Shown piece by piece: positions 59,655-64,000 of a stretch of 64,000 nt of DNA (position 1 is its first letter; the number at the start of each line of letters is the position of its first letter). Origin of the DNA: an uncultured Verrucomicrobiota bacterium (GTDB lineage: Bacteria > Verrucomicrobiota > Kiritimatiellia > Kiritimatiellales > Tichowtungiaceae); assembly GCA_903831085.1 (NCBI GenBank), contig CAIKWE010000060.1, positions 62,001 to 126,000 of the forward strand, given 5' to 3'. Made by a program: the position numbers and the translations under genes. Under the pieces are notes generated by a model, which worked only from the letters and a program-made list of their open reading frames with translations, was not told the DNA's origin and did not search any database.

Positions 59655-60761
59655 TCATGAACCGGTGGCAGGTTCGATCAGGCGGTAGCTGGTACTTCGC
59701 CCGCTAGCGGAATTTTTTTCCAGAATGCCGCGCTCAAGCAGTTCGCTAATGTCGCGCAATGCGGTGTCGGTTGAGCACTTGGCCAGCTTGGCGTATTTGG
59801 AGCTGTTCAGATTTCCTTCAAACCCGCCCAGCAGGCGGTTGATGACGATCCGCTGGCGGGCGTTGATCGAACCTTCGTTGATCTTTTCCCAGATGCGCGC
59901 CTTCTTCAAAACTCCGGAGAGCGTTTCTTCCGCGCGGTCAATCGTCCGGCCCAGACATTCAAGAAACCACTCCATCCAGCGGGTAATGTCGGTTGTTCCC
60001 TTTTGTGAAAATTCGAGAGCGGCATAATACGCTTTCCGCTCCGCTTCAATTTGTGACGACATGCTGTAGAAACGCTCGGAGGTTTGGTCCGCCCGTGCCA
60101 GAGCCAGCTCCGCAATGGCACGTCCAATGCGCCCGTTGCCGTCGTCAAACGGATGAATCGTAACGAACTGGAAATGAGCCAGTGCCGCTTTCAAAACCGG
60201 ATCCATGCCGGACTCGGAATTAAACCAGGTCAGGAATGTCGTCATTTCTTCCGGAACGCATTTGGCGTCTGGCGCTTCATAATGAATTTTCTCGTAACCG
60301 ATGCCGCCGGAGACAACATACATTGGACCGGTTCGCCATGCGCCGACCGTAATATCGCGCATTCCGCTGCGACCGGTCGGAAAGAGCGCCGCGTGCCAGC
60401 CGAACAAACGCTTCTCGGTCAGCGGCTCGCTGTATTCTCTGGTCGCATCGAGCATCATTTCAACAATGCCGTCGATGTGGCGGGCGGCAGGCGGCAGTCC
60501 GCCGATATCCATTCCAAGGTGGCGGGCAATCGAAGAGCGAACCTGATTGGCATCCAGTGTTTCACCTTCGATGGCGCTGGATTTGACGATTTCAGAAGTC
60601 AGATTGGCCAGCCCGGCTTCGGCACGCTGCCGGAAACCCTGAGATTTCATCTGGCCGAGCAGATGGCCTTGCCGATGACGAACAGACGCGAGTAGGGGCA
60701 CCAGTTTTCCGGCATCCCATTGGAGATCGGGCCATTCCTTGAGTTGATGGATATAAATCAT
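59655..60761 (-). CDS. Fic family protein with N-terminal inhibitory helix
   Basis: 368 residues from ATG 60761; a GTG two codons earlier is also open. Catalytic loop HPFDDGNGRIGRAIAEL (~212-228) keeps the full HPFx(D/E)GNGR motif. SSAIEGETL at ~63 matches the (S/T)xxxE(G/N) inhibitory motif of class II Fic. The N-terminus resembles DUF4172, and the C-terminal ~70 residues look like a winged helix (YAKLAKCSTDTALRDISELLERGIL). It probably AMPylates a protein target or itself. An operator-like repeat lies directly upstream. Confidence 0.92.
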   Translation of the reverse strand: MIYIHQLKEWPDLQWDAGKLVPLLASVRHRQGHLLGQMKSQGFRQRAEAGLANLTSEIVKSSAIEGETLDANQVRSSIARHLGMDIGGLPPAARHIDGIVEMMLDATREYSEPLTEKRLFGWHAALFPTGRSGMRDITVGAWRTGPMYVVSGGIGYEKIHYEAPDAKCVPEEMTTFLTWFNSESGMDPVLKAALAHFQFVTIHPFDDGNGRIGRAIAELALARADQTSERFYSMSSQIEAERKAYYAALEFSQKGTTDITRWMEWFLECLGRTIDRAEETLSGVLKKARIWEKINEGSINARQRIVINRLLGGFEGNLNSSKYAKLAKCSTDTALRDISELLERGILEKNSASGRSTSYRLIEPATGS

Positions 60762-60770
60762 AATCACCGT

Positions 60771-60859
60771 ACCTTTTGCGGCGAATAATAGCCTTAATCA
60801 CCGCGTCGGCAAGTCTATTCGCCGCACCTTTTGCGGCGAATATGCAGCCTAATTACCGC
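60771..60859 (-). promoter_or_regulatory. Repeat/operator region upstream of the fic gene
   Basis: Two direct repeats of ACCTTTTGCGGCGAATA plus a TAATNACCGC tail (60771-60804 and 60826-60859). The second overlaps a perfect inverted repeat, TATTCGCCGCA-CCTTT-TGCGGCGAATA (60816-60842, 11-bp arms). The first copy ends inside the fic leader, and its TAATCACCG tail recurs at 60761-60769 over the start codon. The arrangement suggests a dimeric repressor site; the Fic protein's own winged helix is a candidate. Confidence 0.55.
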
Positions 60860-61059
60860 AAAGATTTGGTGGAGCGGACACTCCGTGTACGCTTACTCGT
60901 CCGCCGCAGGAGGAAAACGCGCCGGGACGGCGCGTTCCACATGGTTTCTCCGACCAAAAAGACGAAGTGAGTTTTGACGCTTCGCTTCTTTTGGAATACC
61001 AAAAGCGCTTTCGCCCCGACAAATTTGGGGCTCAGGTCCAGTCGTTGGAAATTACTAGA
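60860..61059. other. Gene-free stretch with small hairpins
   Basis: AACGCGCC-GGGAC-GGCGCGTT (60916-60936) and CTTTTGG-AATA-CCAAAAG (about 60990-61007) are perfect stems. A degenerate copy of the dispersed palindrome (GTCCAG-TCG-TTGGAA, two mismatches) sits at about 61038. No gene seen. Confidence 0.5.
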
Positions 61060-61557
61060 TTACCGGACTGACTCTGGGTCAGACACCTGCAAGCAGTTTA
61101 AAATACACCTCCAGTTATCCTCAGCTTCGGGGATTTGAGCCTTGATGGTTTTCAGTTGTAAGATCGTGACCTCATTTATAGAAGACATTGGAGCCTTCCG
61201 TTTCAGATGTGCGTCGACTGATTTTTTTTCCATAATAAAAACGCGTGGTGTGGCACAATCCTCTCCGTAATAAAAATCCCGGCCGCTAACCTTTCCGTTG
61301 CATCCCCAAACACCGACAAAAATATCGTAATGGATGTCACTTTTGATGATAAAGCCGTCAGCATTCTCTGCTCGCCGGTATTTGACTGATATCTTGCAGT
61401 TTTTTTCTCCATTCGGAGAGTGGGCGATAATGTCATAGCCGGGCATGTTTCGACTGGCGATGGAAGTAATAATTCCAAAGCGTACCATCAGCAACCCTCG
61501 CACCCAAACCTCGGCACCTTCTGCGCGGATAGAAGAATCTATATTGTTGAAGTTCAT
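61060..61557 (-). CDS. Hypothetical protein, possibly PD-(D/E)XK-like
   Basis: 165 residues, no signal or membrane helix. GYDIIAHSPNGEKNCKISVKYRR has the spacing of a D-(x)n-(I)xVKxR nuclease core, as in small PD-(D/E)XK folds; the remaining part (HYDIFVGVWGCNG..RDFYYGEDC) is not familiar. I do not recognise the family. Lower GC than upstream genes. Confidence 0.5.
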   Translation of the reverse strand: MNFNNIDSSIRAEGAEVWVRGLLMVRFGIITSIASRNMPGYDIIAHSPNGEKNCKISVKYRRAENADGFIIKSDIHYDIFVGVWGCNGKVSGRDFYYGEDCATPRVFIMEKKSVDAHLKRKAPMSSINEVTILQLKTIKAQIPEAEDNWRCILNCLQVSDPESVR

Positions 61558-61705
61558 TAAATTTCAATCCTCCTTCTCTTTTCCCCATTTTTGATCGCGT
61601 TGCGGCGCGCCAATCGCTGGTATGGGAATTCCGAAAGTCCTATTGCTTGCTCCACAGGTTCGACAGCCCGCTCTGATATTTACCTAATCCCGCTTCAAAT
61701 TTATC

Positions 61706-62902
61706 TTAAGCTGGATCGATCTCATCCTTTTCGCCTGTGCTAAGGGGCTTGAGCATTTTTCCGTTTTGGGCCAAGTCGTAATTCCTGTGCTGATAGACCA
61801 AAATCGCGTCCAAATTCTGCTTATAGTCGGCCCAGCTTGTAACCAAATAAGATGCCCGGTAGCCCTTTTTGTCGGGCTTAATTGTTTCAGGAGGTAAGCG
61901 ATCAAGGATTTCTTCGTATGCTACTTTCCAAATTTTCAGCATATTGGTTTTCCCGGTGAAATACAGATACATGAAGACCTTGCTTTTCCCTTCCTTGCCT
62001 TTTACCGGGGCCGACAAACTGAGACCGGCACCTAAGTATGAAATCGGAAACGGAAGTTCGAGGCCTTTGGATTTCAACGAGGCGACAATGTCGCTGAATA
62101 TTTTTACCGATAATTCAGCCTCGGCCCCATACCCCTTCTCGGCCTGAAGAGACAGCCATGCTTTTTGATCTGAAAGGTAAACTCCGCGCCCGGATTTCAC
62201 CATAGCCTTCGTCTGTTCCAGAGCATCATTGGATTTTTTTATTTTATTAAATATTTGATCGATCTGTCGGGTTTTAGTCGCCGCCAATCCAAGTTCTTGT
62301 CTGAAATAAAGCGATAGTTCAAAAAGCTTAATTCGGAGCTCAGGCGTAACCTCTATGCTCGCTTCATCACCATTTGTGCCTTGCCCGTCGTTATTCCCGC
62401 TTTCTGCGCTCACAGCAATGTGTTGGTATAACTCAAGATATTTTTCGATGATCGAATCTGACGCCAGCATTACAAGCCGCATTGCAAGGAACTGCATCTG
62501 CTGAAGCGACTCCACCTTAATGCTGTTCTTTTGGATCATCTCCTCAAATTTGGTCAGGATTTCGTTGAAGAGCCCGACGCGCTCTTCAAAAACTTTTTGC
62601 CCGCGCTCTTTTTCCTCTTCCGCTTCTGACTGTTTACTTAAAAGCGTCATAGTGATAACGGCGGCAAATATGGTGCCAAAAATAGCCGCCGCGAATTGCT
62701 GCGCAGCGGCATCTTTCAGGAGTGAAAACAGGGGTTGAAACCCAAAAAATGCCGCAACAGCAATGACAACCACAAAACCAAATGACCGACCGGTTTTCTT
62801 ATTCACATCAGCTTCCTTTATGTTACCCAAGCAAATCGGGCGATATCCTAAACTCTCAAACTTCTGAAAAGACGAACGCTTGCACGTATTGCTAAACGGC
62901 AT
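61706..62902 (-). CDS. Hypothetical membrane protein with coiled-coil region
   Basis: 398 residues if started at ATG 62902, which shares one base with the stop of the upstream gene (TAATG). A GTG at 62806 with AAGGAAG upstream is a good alternative (366 residues). Two hydrophobic helices (FGFVVVIAVAAFFGFQPLF and QFAAAIFGTIFAAVITMTLL) are followed by a Glu/Lys-rich coiled coil (SEAEEEKERGQKVFEERVGL) and a cytosolic helical domain. Unknown function. Confidence 0.6.
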   Translation of the reverse strand: MPFSNTCKRSSFQKFESLGYRPICLGNIKEADVNKKTGRSFGFVVVIAVAAFFGFQPLFSLLKDAAAQQFAAAIFGTIFAAVITMTLLSKQSEAEEEKERGQKVFEERVGLFNEILTKFEEMIQKNSIKVESLQQMQFLAMRLVMLASDSIIEKYLELYQHIAVSAESGNNDGQGTNGDEASIEVTPELRIKLFELSLYFRQELGLAATKTRQIDQIFNKIKKSNDALEQTKAMVKSGRGVYLSDQKAWLSLQAEKGYGAEAELSVKIFSDIVASLKSKGLELPFPISYLGAGLSLSAPVKGKEGKSKVFMYLYFTGKTNMLKIWKVAYEEILDRLPPETIKPDKKGYRASYLVTSWADYKQNLDAILVYQHRNYDLAQNGKMLKPLSTGEKDEIDPA

Positions 62903-63561
62903 TAAACATGCGCCTCTTTCCCAGCCTTTTTCCTCTGATCTTTCTCATTCAACCAGTTTTTATGCATCAGAGAATGTTGTGCCGACTCGTATTTGGACCC
63001 GTGCTCATCCGAATAGAGACTGACCGTCCCCCGCTCGTTCGTCGTCATCGTCCTTTTTTGCAGAGTTAAGCGGCAGTTCGAGGCCGTCCAAGTGGATCGA
63101 AGATCGTCGTCATTTGACGGTGCGCCGTATTTTTTTATCATCAGACCCGCAAGGTTTTCCGGGCAGGGATCGACATAAAGTGCTACTTCGTACAGCCGCC
63201 AAAGAGGCGCCTCATTTGAGCCAGCGTTTTTGAAGCTTACGCCGCCGCCACAAGGAAAGCCCTCGAAGGTCTCTCCCCCCGGAAGATTATAGACTCTTTT
63301 CTCCCGAAATCCGCAGTCGCAAACTAGGTCGAACGCGTCCCCGTCGTTCAGCCGTCCTGAATAGTTGTTCGGCGAGTCTCCTAATGTGAAGCCAGCGAAA
63401 CTCTCTGGGAGTGTGCTGGACTTTGTAGAGCTTTCCGTTCGGAGCACACGGTTCTTCACAAAACTGATCGCAAACATCACTGGTATTACAAATACCACCA
63501 ACAAAAAAAATCCTATGCAGCCGCAGTTGCCTGATTTACCGCTGTAACAAGACCCGTTCAT
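62902..63561 (-). CDS. Hypothetical membrane-anchored protein, Cys-rich
   Basis: 219 residues. A Cys/Gly-rich start (MNGSCYSGKSGNCGC) precedes one membrane helix (FFLLVVFVIPVMFAISFV). The outside part has LVCDCGFREKRVYNLPGGETFEGFPCGGGV, with four more Cys, and the tail is Lys-rich. Not recognised. Coupled to the next gene by a one-base overlap. Confidence 0.6.
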   Translation of the reverse strand: MNGSCYSGKSGNCGCIGFFLLVVFVIPVMFAISFVKNRVLRTESSTKSSTLPESFAGFTLGDSPNNYSGRLNDGDAFDLVCDCGFREKRVYNLPGGETFEGFPCGGGVSFKNAGSNEAPLWRLYEVALYVDPCPENLAGLMIKKYGAPSNDDDLRSTWTASNCRLTLQKRTMTTNERGTVSLYSDEHGSKYESAQHSLMHKNWLNEKDQRKKAGKEAHV

Positions 63562-63621
63562 TCGACCTTTTTGCTTTCTGTCGATAACGCCGAGGCGAAA
63601 TAAATCGGCAGATCAGAGATA

Positions 63622-63816
63622 CTACTTTTTCTTCCAGGATTTAGTTTTGACATACCGAATACCCGTACCCGGGATGCTGAAAGTTGTTCGTTGCAAGCCG
63701 TTGGCTTGCATTCCTATTCTAGCCCCCTTGCGCCCGATGCTGAATCCAACGCCGGATTTTGAGAGGTTAACATGGACCGGGCCAAGTTTGATTGTTTTTC
63801 TGAATTGCAGACCCAT
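63622..63816 (-). CDS. DUF4236 domain protein
   Basis: 64 residues. LQFRKTIKLGPVHVNLSKSGVGFSIGRKGARI and FSIPGTGIRYV are the DUF4236 pattern. AAAGGAGATTCGTATC gives a strong ribosome binding site. Small proteins of this family are often near phage, toxin or membrane genes; function unknown. Confidence 0.85.
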   Translation of the reverse strand: MGLQFRKTIKLGPVHVNLSKSGVGFSIGRKGARIGMQANGLQRTTFSIPGTGIRYVKTKSWKKK

Positions 63817-63844
63817 GATACGAATCTCCTTTTAAAATTGCCGG

Positions 63845-64000
63845 TTAGCGAGACAGCAACACTATGGCCACGATTACGACCACAATTATAACAGCGATCA
63901 AACCCGTCTTGTTTGACTTCTTTGCGGGCACATCGGCATCGCTTGTAGTGCCGGCGGCATTCGACTTCCCAGGCAAGCTGGTGAGTGTCACGCCGTTGTC
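63845..64000 (-). CDS. Partial protein with C-terminal membrane anchor
   Basis: Open to the window edge. The last 51 residues are DNGVTLTSLPGKSNAAGTT..KKSNKTGLIAVIIVVV..VLLSR. A Lys-flanked hydrophobic tail ends the protein, as in tail-anchored membrane proteins. It lies just upstream of the DUF4236 gene, in the same direction. Confidence 0.55.
   Translation of the reverse strand, partial: DNGVTLTSLPGKSNAAGTTSDADVPAKKSNKTGLIAVIIVVVIVAIVLLSR

Noticed and set aside
1-64000. CRISPR array, tRNA or rRNA gene
   Set aside because: I looked for regularly spaced repeats and for T-loop (GGTTCRANTCC) or rRNA sequences and saw none.

Overview
The window looks like a chromosomal contig of a Gram-negative bacterium of moderate to high GC. 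Outer-membrane biology is clear: a TolC-type channel, a MacAB-type pump, AsmA-like and lipobox proteins, and an exosortase with EpsI. Gene content and the style of the dispersed repeats make me think of the PVC superphylum (Kiritimatiellota or Verrucomicrobiota type). No rRNA or other strict taxonomic marker is present, so this is inference. I see no tRNA, rRNA, CRISPR array or transposase gene.

Layout. (1) 1-23546 is one long surface-polysaccharide locus. It holds hexapeptide acyltransferases, a nucleotide-sugar dehydrogenase, a dTDP-glucose 4,6-dehydratase, a ketoisomerase-like cupin, a KAS III/3-hydroxyacyl dehydrogenase/acyltransferase trio, two initiating sugar-phosphate transferases, a DegT aminotransferase, a Wzy-like polymerase, several glycosyltransferases, two GT-C-like membrane proteins, and finally exosortase plus EpsI. 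(2) 23547-27095 is leuA-aroE-prepilin peptidase, preceded by what reads as a complete leucine attenuator: leader peptide with Leu run, antiterminator and intrinsic terminator. (3) 27149-39385 is mixed: D-aminoacylase, a NotI-like restriction-modification pair, an MFS carrier, an AddA/UvrD-like helicase-nuclease, an amidase, a K+ channel, a secreted EEP phosphohydrolase and two envelope proteins. (4) 39493-43457 is mutY followed by the ribosomal/RNA operon rpsP-khpA-trmD-rplS-rnhB-yraN, without rimM. (5) 43477-55191 on the minus strand is a Gld-like ABC exporter operon with DUF4340 and AsmA proteins, then a MacAB-TolC efflux operon. (6) 55236-60761 holds uracil-DNA glycosylase, RluD, TrpB2, an outer-membrane beta-barrel-like protein and a Fic protein with an operator-like repeat upstream. 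(7) 61060-64000 is a more AT-rich block of unknown membrane proteins with a DUF4236 protein.

The most striking thing is not a gene. A short interrupted palindrome, TTCCAANNNTTGGAA (usually inside TTTTCCAANNNTTGGAAAA), occurs perfectly ten times and with a single mismatch twelve more times. Simple base-4 arithmetic predicts about 0.004 and 0.14. It lies in genes and between them on both sides of the contig. Inside genes it is translated as F-Q-x-L-E or S-N/K-x-W-K in poorly conserved places. Several other low-complexity or hairpin elements are also inserted in frame into genes (residues 212-241 of the 267-1523 protein, the cupin at 6777-6866, three places in the helicase). This genome evidently tolerates and spreads small palindromic repeats in coding DNA.
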